A DNA stretch of 46,628 bases from Eubacteriales bacterium (GCA_030536575.1 JAUNPS010000038.1:1-46628); one strand, 5' to 3'; counted from the first letter of the stretch, positions 1 through 7,688 are shown. Program-made: numbers and translations. The notes: generated from the sequence alone by a model not told the origin.

Positions 1-20
1 CAGTTATCAAGGTTCTTCGT
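1..20 (-). promoter_or_regulatory. boxA-like antitermination sequence of a probable rRNA leader
   Basis: On the minus strand this reads ACGAAGAACCTTGATAACTG. It resembles the boxA region that precedes 16S rRNA genes in Firmicutes (Bacillus form TTCTTTGAAAACT). It lies about 40 bases downstream of the nearer of two tandem minus-strand promoters and runs into the left edge of the window. The 16S gene itself is not in view, so this rests on resemblance and position. Confidence 0.5.
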
Positions 21-56
21 CACTGTTTCATTTTCTTTTTCATCAGCAACTCTGTT

Positions 57-115
57 ATCTTATCACACTGTTTGCTATTTGTCAACAGCTTTTTCATCTT
101 TTTTTGAAAAACTTT
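57..115 (-). promoter_or_regulatory. Promoter P2 of a tandem pair reading out of the left edge
   Basis: On the minus strand the -35 is TTGACA (85-80), followed by a 17-base spacer and a -10 TAAGAT (62-57). A/T tracts at about 86-115 lie directly upstream like an UP element. The segment 78-94 repeats 183-199 exactly, so both promoters share the sequence around the -35. No gene on this strand starts before the window ends. Confidence 0.65.
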
Positions 116-161
116 TGTATCGTCTTTCAAAAAACTCGCTGTATCGCTCACAGCGAATGTT

Positions 162-215
162 ATGATATCACCTGATTTTCGTTTTGTCAACAGCTTTTTT
201 CGAATTTTTCAAAAA
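162..215 (-). promoter_or_regulatory. Promoter P1 of a tandem pair reading out of the left edge
   Basis: On the minus strand the -35 is TTGACA (190-185), the spacer is 17 bases and the -10 is TATCAT (167-162). A-tracts at 191-215 sit upstream. Just downstream, 138-156 can form a 6-bp hairpin (CGCTGT/ACAGCG). Consensus -35, A-tracts and duplication about 105 bp apart are typical of rRNA operon promoters. Confidence 0.7.
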
Positions 216-233
216 AAATATTACAAAGAAACA

Positions 234-255
234 GTGCATACATTTCTGCATGCAC
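234..255 (-). terminator. Probable terminator of the surface-protein gene
   Basis: Arms 234-241 and 248-255 pair over 8 positions with one G-T wobble and a 6-base loop, 15 bases past the TAG stop at 271-273. On the minus strand the hairpin is followed by TGTTTCTTTG and then a T-rich stretch. The U-run is interrupted, so termination may be partial. Confidence 0.5.
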
Positions 256-270
256 CGTCCCGTTTTCTTC

Positions 271-2409
271 CTATTTCGTCTTACAGTTCATCACTTCCGT
301 ATACGCCGAATAGACCTTTTTCCCATTCACCGTCCGGTACGCCCGCACCTTATAGTAATAGGTCTTCTTCGCTTTCAGCTTTCCGCTGTCCTTATAGCTC
401 GTCCCCTTCACGGTTTTCACCAGCTTGAAACCGCTGCTCTTTTTCTCAGAACGATAAATCTCATACCCGGTCGCGCCGCTCACTTTTGTGATCTTTACGG
501 TTACGGCCGCTTTGCCCGCCGTCAGTTTTACCTTCGGCACGGACGGCGCCGGTTTCCCGCTGTTCGCGGCGAACTCCATGATGACCGTATCCTTTTTATT
601 GATCGTCTTGTAAGCCCGTACCTTATAATAATACGTTTTTCCTGTCGTCAGCTTCTTATCTGTGTAAGTAACCGTCGAGCCTTTCTTCACCGTGGCAAGT
701 TTCTTATAGCTTCCGCCCTTTTTATCCGCCCGGTAAATGATATAGCCGCTCGCACCGGAAACCTTTTTCCATTTCAGCTTCAGGGAATTGTAAGAAGCGT
801 TTTCTACCGTCACTTTCGACGCGCTTCCCGCAACAATCTGGAAAGTCGTCGTCTTCGTTCCGGTATAGTTGCCTTTCCCTTTGATCGTAATCGTGGCCGT
901 ACCGACATTGATATTATTTTTATAGGAAACCGTGTAGTCTGTTCCCTTTTTCAGCGTTGTGCTGCCGTCCTTAACCGTTACGGACGGAGTCAGCGCCTTG
1001 CCGGTATAGGTTTTCTTTCCAATTTTGGATACAGTGGTCTGGGACAAATTCGTCTTTGTGGTCGGCGTAGACGGTGTGGTCGTTTCTCCTGTCTGCCAGG
1101 AAATGATAACCGTGTCGTCCTTATTCGCCTTCAGCTTATCGGAAATAGAGGCCAGATTCGAAATCTGTCCGGTAGACGCATCCTTGTCGCCCCGCAGATA
1201 GACCACCCCGGTTCCCGTCAGCTTTCCGCTTCCGTCAAGCGTAACCCCTGCCTGTGCCACAATCCCAGCGTTCTCCGTAAAATGTACGGTTCCATCCAGA
1301 ACCGCCTGATTATAAAGTACCAGACTATGGCCAACATTCAGAACACCGCCCGTTTCAACGGTAAACACATTCCCCTTTCCCTGGTAATCCCGAAAAGAAC
1401 TCGACTTGTTGTCCTCTTTCAGATTCAAGTTCATGGTTCCGCCATTCTTTATGGTCGTCTGGCCACTGAAAGCGGCTCTCGCATTGACATTCAAAACGCC
1501 GCCGTTTTCGACGGTCAGATTTTCAAGGGAAAACTCCGAATCCAGATTGCAGGTACTTCCATTTGGAACAGCCAGTCCTCCTTGGTCGTTACTGATGGAC
1601 CCCTGTCCTCTCAGCGTCCCGTTCACCAGCAGACGTCCTTCGTAAAGGAAAATACCTTTTTGAATCGTCAGATCACCTTCTACGAAAGAATCCGCAATTT
1701 CCACATCTTCACCGGCCTCGTAGTCGAATTTGTTTCCATTCGCAACGTTTATCGCACAGGAAATTTCGCTGCCGTTCGTACTCCGAACCGTTCCCGCACG
1801 CAGCGCAACGGTTCCGATTCCTTCAATTTTTCCGCCCTGCAGATCAAGGGTTCCTCCATACACAAACAGCCAGTCATCTGAATTTAAATTTACGGTTCCG
1901 CCCTCTTTTACCGTGAGGACGCGGGATCTTCCATATGCGGTATCACGTAAAGACAGTTCGGCAGTCGCAATCACCTGGCCGCCGTTCTCCACGCTCATGT
2001 CCGGAAGCCGAACCTGCCGCGACCCGGTCTCATCGGCGTATTCCTCCAGCATAACCGTCCCTTTCACGATCAGTTTCGCGCTGTTCATTTCCGAGTTTTC
2101 CACACCGTTCACTTTCAACGTGACATTCGCCGGGATTTCCCAATCCGCCTCGATCTGAATCTCGCACTTTTTATTTGGCGTTTCGACGACGGTCTTTCCC
2201 GACGGCCAGCCGAAATCGCCGGTTCCGGTCGGAAGGTAGATGTAGGTTGTGTAATCCTTTTGGATCACTTCCATCAACTCTTCGTAGGTTCCGAAATAAT
2301 TGTCCTGGTCCGCCCTGGCCCCGGTGGGACGCAGGATGAAACAGAAGCAGACCAGGAACAGGATTCCCAGCAGCTTTTTCGTTTGAGATTTTTGTACTTG
2401 TTTTCTCAC
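271..2409 (-). CDS. Secreted fibronectin type III / beta-helix surface protein
   Basis: Predicted exported, non-enzymatic surface or adhesin-like protein of 712 residues. A signal peptide covers roughly residues 9-32 (Lys-Lys, then a Leu/Phe/Cys-rich core ending in ARA). Residues 33-445 are Gly/Asn/Val-rich with recurring GGTVNLN, GGVLNVN and GGTMNLN, as in right-handed beta-helix proteins. Residues 450-527 form a beta-domain common in clostridial surface proteins (KKTYTGKALTPSVTV). Two fibronectin III domains follow (528-619, 620-712), each with SGA(S/T)GYxIYR and TYYYKVRAY. No LPXTG anchor or other wall-binding module is seen, so it is probably released or held by its repeats. I chose the GTG at 2409 because GGGAGG lies 7 bases upstream; longer in-frame starts lack a ribosome site and lie upstream of or at the promoter. 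The gene has its own promoter and is separated from cvpA by a structured intergenic region. Confidence 0.8.
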   Translation of the reverse strand: MRKQVQKSQTKKLLGILFLVCFCFILRPTGARADQDNYFGTYEELMEVIQKDYTTYIYLPTGTGDFGWPSGKTVVETPNKKCEIQIEADWEIPANVTLKVNGVENSEMNSAKLIVKGTVMLEEYADETGSRQVRLPDMSVENGGQVIATAELSLRDTAYGRSRVLTVKEGGTVNLNSDDWLFVYGGTLDLQGGKIEGIGTVALRAGTVRSTNGSEISCAINVANGNKFDYEAGEDVEIADSFVEGDLTIQKGIFLYEGRLLVNGTLRGQGSISNDQGGLAVPNGSTCNLDSEFSLENLTVENGGVLNVNARAAFSGQTTIKNGGTMNLNLKEDNKSSSFRDYQGKGNVFTVETGGVLNVGHSLVLYNQAVLDGTVHFTENAGIVAQAGVTLDGSGKLTGTGVVYLRGDKDASTGQISNLASISDKLKANKDDTVIISWQTGETTTPSTPTTKTNLSQTTVSKIGKKTYTGKALTPSVTVKDGSTTLKKGTDYTVSYKNNINVGTATITIKGKGNYTGTKTTTFQIVAGSASKVTVENASYNSLKLKWKKVSGASGYIIYRADKKGGSYKKLATVKKGSTVTYTDKKLTTGKTYYYKVRAYKTINKKDTVIMEFAANSGKPAPSVPKVKLTAGKAAVTVKITKVSGATGYEIYRSEKKSSGFKLVKTVKGTSYKDSGKLKAKKTYYYKVRAYRTVNGKKVYSAYTEVMNCKTK

Positions 2410-2460
2410 ATATTTTCCTCCCTTTTCTCTTTCTTTTGCCATCTGAGAAATGGTAATTTT

Positions 2461-2489
2461 ATTATACCTGTTCCAGACTCTTACCGCAA
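2461..2489 (-). promoter_or_regulatory. Promoter of the surface-protein gene
   Basis: The minus strand carries TTGCGG (2489-2484), a 17-base spacer and a consensus TATAAT (2466-2461). It lies about 50 bases upstream of the GTG start at 2409 and supports independent transcription of the gene. Confidence 0.7.
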
Positions 2490-2642
2490 GCAAATTCCCG
2501 TCTTTTCGCATAGAAAAAGGCCCGGAATCGTTACAGTTCACACGTCACCAGCTGTTCCCATTTTTAACCACTAAGGCATAACCGGACGTCACCGTGCCGT
2601 CGAAAACCTTCCGGGGAACGGGGCAACGTCATCGTCAAACTT

Positions 2643-2804
2643 CCCCTAACTGCGACTAAGCCGCTCAGGAGAGCCTTCGCGGCTAAGTCTTAGTAAGGGG
2701 CGATTTCGACTCTTCCTAAACCCGCCCCTCGAAACACGTCCCCGGAAGCTTTCCGCCTTCCCGGTAACTGTATATAGATGACTGGAAAGTGCCAGAAGGC
2801 TGGC
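2643..2804 (-). other. Strongly structured intergenic element (possible RNA or repeat)
   Basis: The intergenic stretch (about 2490-2834) holds no convincing gene, but consecutive stems can be drawn. H1 is 2791-2804 (GCCAG/CTGGC). H2 pairs 2744-2748 with 2757-2761. H3 pairs TTTCGA (2704-2709) with TCGAAA (2729-2734). H4 pairs 2643-2664 with 2679-2700: 22 positions, four mismatches, 14-base loop. None is followed by a T-run on either strand, so these are not ordinary terminators. The one long reading frame here (2690-2899, minus) has no family features. I have an unverified recollection of similar text between genes in other gut Lachnospiraceae. It could be a dispersed repeat, a structured leader for the downstream surface-protein gene, or a small RNA. 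Confidence 0.45.
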
Positions 2805-2834
2805 GATATGTGAACAGTAACTCGGAATCCGAGC

Positions 2835-3524
2835 CTATTTCGCAAGCAATCGCAAAAAGATATTCGTATCATACAAATAGCACAGCACATCGCTTTCATA
2901 AATCATATTCAGCAGTTTTCTTCCTCCTTCAAACCCTGTAAGCATCGTAAGCACCAGGAACACCAGCCACACAAACACCACGCCCTGCGCCGCCCCCAGC
3001 ACAAATCCCAAAATCCGGTTCAAACTGTGCAGCACCGGAAGTTCCGCAAGCGCACTCAGCGCAAAAACCGCCACTGAAAGAACGATCCGCACCAGCAAAA
3101 ACGTCACCACATAGACCAGAATCGTCAGGATCACATTCGCCAGAAAGCCCGCCAGATACTCCAGAAAACTATCCACCGCCATGGCGGCATAATTCTCCTG
3201 GTTATTATTTTCAATGAGCTGCTCTTTCAGAAATTCCGGCAATTTCAGGCTTTCAATGTACTGTTCCTGAGCGGTCGTATCGCTTAACCGCTCCTCTCCG
3301 GCGCTCCCCACCAGCGCCTCACAGCGCTCCTCCACATACGTATAAACCTCCGTGTGCTCTTTCAGGAAATCCCGCACATAGGGCGTCGTAAAATAAACCA
3401 GCACCAGCGTCAGGATCAGAAAAACCATCGACGTCAGCGTCTTGATAAATCCTCGTCGGTAACCTCTGACCGCATCCAGCAGGATGATCAGAAGCACGAT
3501 CACTGTCAGTAAATTAATCTCCAT
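2835..3524 (-). CDS. CvpA family membrane protein
   Basis: Integral membrane protein of 229 residues in the CvpA (colicin V production) family. In other bacteria the family is tied to envelope homeostasis, but the biochemical role is unknown. The N-terminus has a hydrophobic helix, then the family-typical GYRRGFIK and a second helix. After a soluble loop (about 60-115) come further hydrophobic segments, including GFVLGAAQGVVFVWLVF. I chose the ATG at 3524 because AAGGAG precedes it closely and overlaps the stop of the upstream gene; the ATG at 3539 lies inside that gene. The 8-base gap suggests co-transcription with the DUF5711 gene. LysM, DUF5711 and CvpA genes in a row suggest a shared envelope task (inference). 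Confidence 0.8.
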   Translation of the reverse strand: MEINLLTVIVLLIILLDAVRGYRRGFIKTLTSMVFLILTLVLVYFTTPYVRDFLKEHTEVYTYVEERCEALVGSAGEERLSDTTAQEQYIESLKLPEFLKEQLIENNNQENYAAMAVDSFLEYLAGFLANVILTILVYVVTFLLVRIVLSVAVFALSALAELPVLHSLNRILGFVLGAAQGVVFVWLVFLVLTMLTGFEGGRKLLNMIYESDVLCYLYDTNIFLRLLAK

Positions 3525-3532
3525 CGTTCTCC

Positions 3533-4729
3533 TTACCAAATCTGTATCAAATCCGTGGACTCTGAGGTAGCTACCAGGTAGGTGCTCAGTCCGTTCACCT
3601 TCACCACGTCCGCAATGGGCTTGTCGTAGGTGACGGATGCCTTTTTCCGTCCGCCGGATGTGTAGATTTCAAACATTTTCTCGTTGTAAACAATGACGTT
3701 TCCGCTTTGGATGCGGATTCCGGTGTAATCCTGGGTCAGATAGCGCTGCATGACCAGTTTTCCGCTCAGGTTATAGAGCTGGATCTTATACTTATATTCG
3801 TCCCGGTCGCTGGCGAAAACGAAGCCGATGTAGCTGTCGTCATGGAACGTGCTCAGGATTTCTTCCGTGAAAGTCTTATGCACCTTCACTTCCGGAATCT
3901 GGCTGCCCCGGTAAACGGAAAAGCCATCGTGGTGAATGGCCACCGAAACCGAGGTGCTCACGAAATAGGTCTGGGGAATCACCGCGTTTTCGTAGTCGGC
4001 GCTGCTGACCAGGTTATTGATCTCGGCCTGTCCGACGGAGTCGAAATTGTAGAACGCAATTTTCGAGCTCATCGTCCCTTCCGTGGCGAGCAGGTAGGAA
4101 ACCATGATCTTTAAGCCGTCCGGAGACAGGGCCATATCCATAGGATACCCCGAATCGTTGATCGTAGTCCGGTTTGTGGCAATTTCTGTGCCGTCTGTCT
4201 CGTAAAAATCAATCCAGGTCACGTCGTCGTCTTCCAGTACCACGGACACGACGCCCTGTTTCGCCACCTGGATTTTCAGAATCGGCAGGGTGGTTTCGAA
4301 CTGGCCAGTCAGGCCGGTTTCATTAAAAATGTAAACCTGGGTGCCCTGCTGCTCCGCGACGGCGGCCGTAGTACCGCAGACGGCTGCAATGGGGGTCTGC
4401 ATGCTGTAGGTTGTGCTCCATTTTACTTCACCTTTGGACGTGATGCAGGAGACGCCGTCCGGGCTGTATTTCAGCAGGTTTTTGCCAAAGGTTTCGTAGG
4501 AAGTGCCGTTTACGTCCGTCCAGCCGTCTCCTGACACAATCCGATACGAGGAAGCCGGCTTAAAATAAAGTACCAGAGCCACGAGCAGGCAGACCAGCAC
4601 CACGCCTCCGGCTGCGAGGAGTTTCTTTTTGTGTTTCATTCTCTGATAAACCCGGAGATCTTTCGCCTCTCCCTGCTTCGTCCGCAGGGTTCTTCCGAGC
4701 TTTCCGAAGAAGGCTTTGATTTTATTCAT
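3533..4729 (-). CDS. DUF5711-type single-pass membrane protein with beta-propeller-like domain
   Basis: 398 residues. A basic cytoplasmic tail (1-36) is followed by one transmembrane helix (about 37-56, core GGVVLVCLLVALVL). The outside domain has repeated strand patterns such as KNLLKYSPDGVSC, MDMALSPDGLKIMVSY and GNVIVYNEKMFEIY, as in PQQ/WD-like propellers. I assign DUF5711 from memory of this architecture; the function is unknown. No enzyme motif or signal-peptidase site is visible, so it should stay anchored with the propeller outside. The start is the ATG at 4729, which fits the promoter just upstream; the ribosome site is weak. Upstream extension would run through the promoter. It lies between the LysM and CvpA genes on the same strand. 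Confidence 0.65.
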   Translation of the reverse strand: MNKIKAFFGKLGRTLRTKQGEAKDLRVYQRMKHKKKLLAAGGVVLVCLLVALVLYFKPASSYRIVSGDGWTDVNGTSYETFGKNLLKYSPDGVSCITSKGEVKWSTTYSMQTPIAAVCGTTAAVAEQQGTQVYIFNETGLTGQFETTLPILKIQVAKQGVVSVVLEDDDVTWIDFYETDGTEIATNRTTINDSGYPMDMALSPDGLKIMVSYLLATEGTMSSKIAFYNFDSVGQAEINNLVSSADYENAVIPQTYFVSTSVSVAIHHDGFSVYRGSQIPEVKVHKTFTEEILSTFHDDSYIGFVFASDRDEYKYKIQLYNLSGKLVMQRYLTQDYTGIRIQSGNVIVYNEKMFEIYTSGGRKKASVTYDKPIADVVKVNGLSTYLVATSESTDLIQIW

Positions 4730-4768
4730 ACTGTTTTTCTTTCGTCCTTTGTATTTTGGAATAGTATC

Positions 4769-4797
4769 AGTATAACACAGAGAAAAAAAACTGTCTA
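4769..4797 (-). promoter_or_regulatory. Promoter of the DUF5711-cvpA operon
   Basis: On the minus strand: TAGACA (4797-4792), a 17-base spacer with eight consecutive T, and TATACT (4774-4769). The -35 coincides with the stop codon of the LysM gene (4797-4795). The downstream pair can therefore be transcribed independently of the LysM gene. Confidence 0.65.
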
Positions 4798-6300
4798 TGG
4801 AAGCACTATTTTTTGTCCGGGTAAAATCTGATTGGGATTTTCGATATTGTTTACCTGACAGATCTGGTCGATCATATCCAGGGAACCGTAATACATTTCG
4901 CATACGTCTGCCAGCGTATCTCCTTCCTTGATCACGTATTGGGCCTGGGTGGAGCGGGAAAGGGCTTCTTCGGTCTCGGATAAGGAGGGCGCTTCGGTTT
5001 CGGAGGTCGCGGCCGTTTCGGAGGAATCCGTAGATGTAGTGCTCTGATTCGACTGGCTGGTTCCGGTAGCCGCGGTGCTCTGGTCGGCCTGGCCCGTTCC
5101 AGCAGAATCGGTCGCTGTGGTGCCCTGTCCCGATTGGTCAGCCGCGCCTGTTCCAGCGGAATCGGTGGCTGTAATTCCCTGCCCCGACTGGGCGGCTGCG
5201 GCCGTTCCAGCGGAATCGGTGGCCGTGGTGCCCTGTCCCGACTGGTTAGCCCCAGTCGCACTAGCGGAATCAGTGGCCGTGGTTCCCTGCCCCGACTGAT
5301 CGTCCGTGGCCGTTCCGTTAGAATTGACGGCGCTGCCGCTGTCCTGCCCGGATTGCCCCTCATTATCAGCAGACTGTACCTGAATATTACTTTGGATTGT
5401 ATTATCCGCCTGCACATTGCTCGAACCCGCCTGGGCTAACTGTGTATCCTCCGGCAGATTCATCGAAGCCAGCAGCCCCGCCGAAGTCTCCGTCTCCTCT
5501 GTCTCCGTCATCAGCGCCGCCGTCACCTGAATCGACGGCTCCGTAGCCCCCTGCGCCATATTTTCCACCGCCTGTTCTACTTCCTTCATTTTATCATAAT
5601 TTTGTATCATCGTCATACCAATGGCAAAGACCGTCAGCACAAGGAACGCCCCCGCGCCATACACCAGCCTGGAATGCTGCGTCTTTTCCCGCACGCCCTC
5701 CGTCTTAGCCTCAATGATCTTCCGAAAACTCTTGATCGCGCTGTCGCTGACCTGCGCCTCCTTCTCCACCGATTTCCCCGTATTTTTCCAGACCATATAG
5801 TCCTGCATCAACTGGTTTTTCTCATAATAAATATAATACCCCTTCTGCCGGACCAGAGTCCCGTTCTCCGCCAGAAAAATGCCTTCCTCTTCCTCATCTT
5901 CATCATATAGGATCAGAACCGGCTGCTCCCCCTCGAAATGCTCCCGGTAAACCCGCTGCATTTCTTCCGTAATCTTCCAGGAACCTCCCATAGACCGCGT
6001 ATACCAGCCGATCACGTCCCGGCCCTCAAAGTATTCCTTCGCCTCCCGGTAAACCTGCTCCCAGATCTCCTCCGGAAAGCCCGCGTCAGCGACTTCCAGC
6101 GCTCCATTGATAAAATAATACGTGCGGCCGCCGCATTTTCTGATCTCCCCCAGCAAAACGGCCGCTTTCACCTGATGCAGATACGTCACCGCATAATCTT
6201 CCAGGTAAACGCGGTCAATGCTTCCGCTTTCGCCGATCTGCCGGATGTTTTTCGGCAGCCTGATCTGTTCGCTCTCTGTTCCAGTTCCCCTGTAATCCAT
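4795..6300 (-). CDS. LysM membrane protein with MPN/JAB-like cytoplasmic domain
   Basis: 501 residues. Residues 27-167 read like an MPN/JAB fold: VKAAVLLGEIRKCGGRTYYF, then DVIGWYTRS where active JAMM proteases have GWYHTHP, then LILYDEDEEEEGIFL and GYYIYYEKN. The two metal-binding His residues are absent (Tyr-Thr-Arg), so the domain should be non-catalytic. One transmembrane helix (211-232) leads to a low-complexity Ser/Thr/Gln/Gly linker with an 18-residue repeat. A C-terminal LysM domain (about 456-501, KEGDTLADVCEMYYGS to PGQKIVLP) would bind peptidoglycan outside. Of two close ATGs I chose 6300, with AAAAGGGG at good distance; 6306 would leave one base. It is divergent from yyaC and upstream of DUF5711 and cvpA. 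LysM and helix are confident; the MPN fold is my inference from sequence pattern. Confidence 0.7.
   Translation of the reverse strand: MDYRGTGTESEQIRLPKNIRQIGESGSIDRVYLEDYAVTYLHQVKAAVLLGEIRKCGGRTYYFINGALEVADAGFPEEIWEQVYREAKEYFEGRDVIGWYTRSMGGSWKITEEMQRVYREHFEGEQPVLILYDEDEEEEGIFLAENGTLVRQKGYYIYYEKNQLMQDYMVWKNTGKSVEKEAQVSDSAIKSFRKIIEAKTEGVREKTQHSRLVYGAGAFLVLTVFAIGMTMIQNYDKMKEVEQAVENMAQGATEPSIQVTAALMTETEETETSAGLLASMNLPEDTQLAQAGSSNVQADNTIQSNIQVQSADNEGQSGQDSGSAVNSNGTATDDQSGQGTTATDSASATGANQSGQGTTATDSAGTAAAAQSGQGITATDSAGTGAADQSGQGTTATDSAGTGQADQSTAATGTSQSNQSTTSTDSSETAATSETEAPSLSETEEALSRSTQAQYVIKEGDTLADVCEMYYGSLDMIDQICQVNNIENPNQILPGQKIVLP
5101..5316 (-). repeat. 54-bp tandem repeat in the LysM protein linker
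   Basis: The unit AGCGGAATCGG recurs at 5101 (one change), 5155, 5209 and 5263 (one change), exactly 54 bp apart. This gives about four copies of the 18-residue unit QSGQGTTATDSAGTGAAD with small variations. It encodes the flexible linker between the membrane helix and LysM domain. Copy number could vary in frame between strains. Confidence 0.85.
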
Positions 6301-6537
6301 ATCCATACCCCTTTTCTGTCTACAAATGCCTTCCGGACGCGGCCTGACCGGCAGACTGCGCCCGTTTTCTGTACCGCGCGGCACATTTTGGCCTTTACCG
6401 GAATATCCTATCACGGAATCTATGCGGATTTTAGCAATCGGTGGCAGAAAACCGGAAAGTTTTGCGACATTTTCCGATGTATATTCGGACTCCGGGATGG
6501 ATACAATTTACATGGAAACCAAGAAAGGAACCGGACT

Positions 6538-7179
6538 ATGAATCCCCAGGAAATTGAAGAACTGTACTATATTGATTCGAAAGAGAAAGAAGCCGCCGGA
6601 AAGCTCGCCGGATACCTTCAGGAAATGTTAAACGCCCTGCCAAGCCGCCCCGTCTTTCTGTGCATCGGCAGCGACCGCGTCACCGGGGACAGCCTTGGGC
6701 CAATGATCGGCAGCCACATAAAGCAGGAACTCCAAAAAGAAACAGGCATCTCCGTCTATGGAACGCTGGAAATGCCTGTGCATGCCTTGAATTTAAAAAG
6801 TACCCTGGAACGCATCCGCTCCGCCCACACCGCCCAGCCCCTCGTCGCCATCGACGCTTCCCTGGGCGTCCGGGAACACCTGGGCTACATCACGATCAGC
6901 CGTGGAAGCCTCGCGCCGGGCGCAGGCGTCAACAAAGAACTGGAATGCGCCGGGGATATCTCCATCACCGGAATCATCGGCGTTTCCGGGCCTTTTTCAC
7001 ACATTACGCTGCAAACCACGCGGCTTTCTGCCGTGATTCCGGTCGCCGAACAGATTGCCCGCGGAATCTGCCTGGCCTGTCAGCGCCCGGTTTCGTCGGT
7101 GGAATCCGGATTCTCTCCTTCCGGCGTCTTCCCAATCGGTGGGAGCCATCTGGCAGCCAGCCGGTACATGCTGCGGTAG
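6538..7179 (+). CDS. yyaC: Spore protease YyaC (DUF1256 family)
   Basis: 213 residues. YyaC/DUF1256 proteins are spore-associated proteins related to the germination protease fold. Family features are VFLCIGSDRVTGDSLGPMIG (about 40-59), YGTLEMPVHALNL and VAIDASLG, then GVNKELECAGDISITGIIGV. I chose the ATG at 6538 because AAAGGAA lies just upstream; the open frame extends further 5' across the divergent intergenic region without a start signal. Family length is about 200 residues. The last 30 or so here (from about residue 181, QRPVSSVESGF) lie opposite the end of the HD-domain gene and look like an acquired tail. The gene implies that the host forms spores. It is divergent from the LysM gene; 6301-6537 between them shows no promoter I can call. 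Confidence 0.85.
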   Translation: MNPQEIEELYYIDSKEKEAAGKLAGYLQEMLNALPSRPVFLCIGSDRVTGDSLGPMIGSHIKQELQKETGISVYGTLEMPVHALNLKSTLERIRSAHTAQPLVAIDASLGVREHLGYITISRGSLAPGAGVNKELECAGDISITGIIGVSGPFSHITLQTTRLSAVIPVAEQIARGICLACQRPVSSVESGFSPSGVFPIGGSHLAASRYMLR

Positions 7180-7688
7180 CCAAAGGGCAGCCGGATCTTC
7201 GGCGGCTTCACCTTGCCCGCATAGTATTCGGCCAGTTCCAGCGCGCCGGAGTATTTGTCGGTCATGCAGATCACGTAGGCCTCCGCATATTTCGGCGGCA
7301 CGATGGTGATCGGCCACATATGCTTTAAAATGATATCCCGTTCCAGCGGTGAAAGCTCGAAATAGCGCTGTGCATTGCGCAATGCAACTTTCGGATGGGT
7401 CAGCCCATGGAAATGCTCCCCCGTTTTCCGGGCATGGGTATGCCAGTCGTAGAGAAACAGGTCATGGAGCATCCCGGCCCTGGCGGCGGCCTCGGCGTTC
7501 AGCCCCAGGGTCCTGCAGATTTCGTAATTATAGTAAGCAACGTTCAGGCAATGATCATAACAGGTCGTGTCCGCATGGTGCGGAAAGTCCTTCATGGCCT
7601 GCACGGCCGGATGCTCCAGAAGGTCGCGGACGCACGCATAGAACTCCTGGTTTTCCAGCATTTTCTGTTGACGGATCGTGGTGCTCAT
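7080..7688 (-). CDS. HD-domain phosphohydrolase-like protein
   Basis: 202 residues. An HD metal-binding fold is indicated by H(H)ADTTCYDHCLNVA (about 37-51), MLHDLFLYDWH (about 73-83) with the HD pair, a later HFHGLTHP, and DKYSGALELAEYY as the distal Asp region. Such proteins act on nucleotides or phosphoesters; the substrate cannot be read from sequence. The start ATG at 7688 has AAAGGAG at good distance. It follows the terminator of the transketolase operon on the same strand. The 3' end overlaps the convergent yyaC gene by 100 bp, so each codes antisense to the other's C-terminus. Confidence 0.75.
   Translation of the reverse strand: MSTTIRQQKMLENQEFYACVRDLLEHPAVQAMKDFPHHADTTCYDHCLNVAYYNYEICRTLGLNAEAAARAGMLHDLFLYDWHTHARKTGEHFHGLTHPKVALRNAQRYFELSPLERDIILKHMWPITIVPPKYAEAYVICMTDKYSGALELAEYYAGKVKPPKIRLPFGYRSMYRLAARWLPPIGKTPEGENPDSTDETGR

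Noticed and set aside
184-1881. Long open frame on plus opposite the surface-protein gene
   Set aside because: It is Arg/Ile/His-rich with no ribosome site or family features, and lies fully antisense to a gene with signal peptide and fibronectin domains.
2570-2834. Known riboswitch such as cyclic-di-GMP-I or TPP
   Set aside because: The conserved cores of those classes are not present, and I could not match the stems to any class I know.
2690-2899. Small minus-strand frame through the structured intergenic region
   Set aside because: It starts inside cvpA in another frame, has no ribosome site, and the underlying DNA is better explained by its hairpins.
5075-5439. Plus-strand repeat protein frames
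   Set aside because: They are antisense shadows of the 54-bp repeat in the LysM gene; the period is 54 bp with no spacers, so it is not a CRISPR array either.
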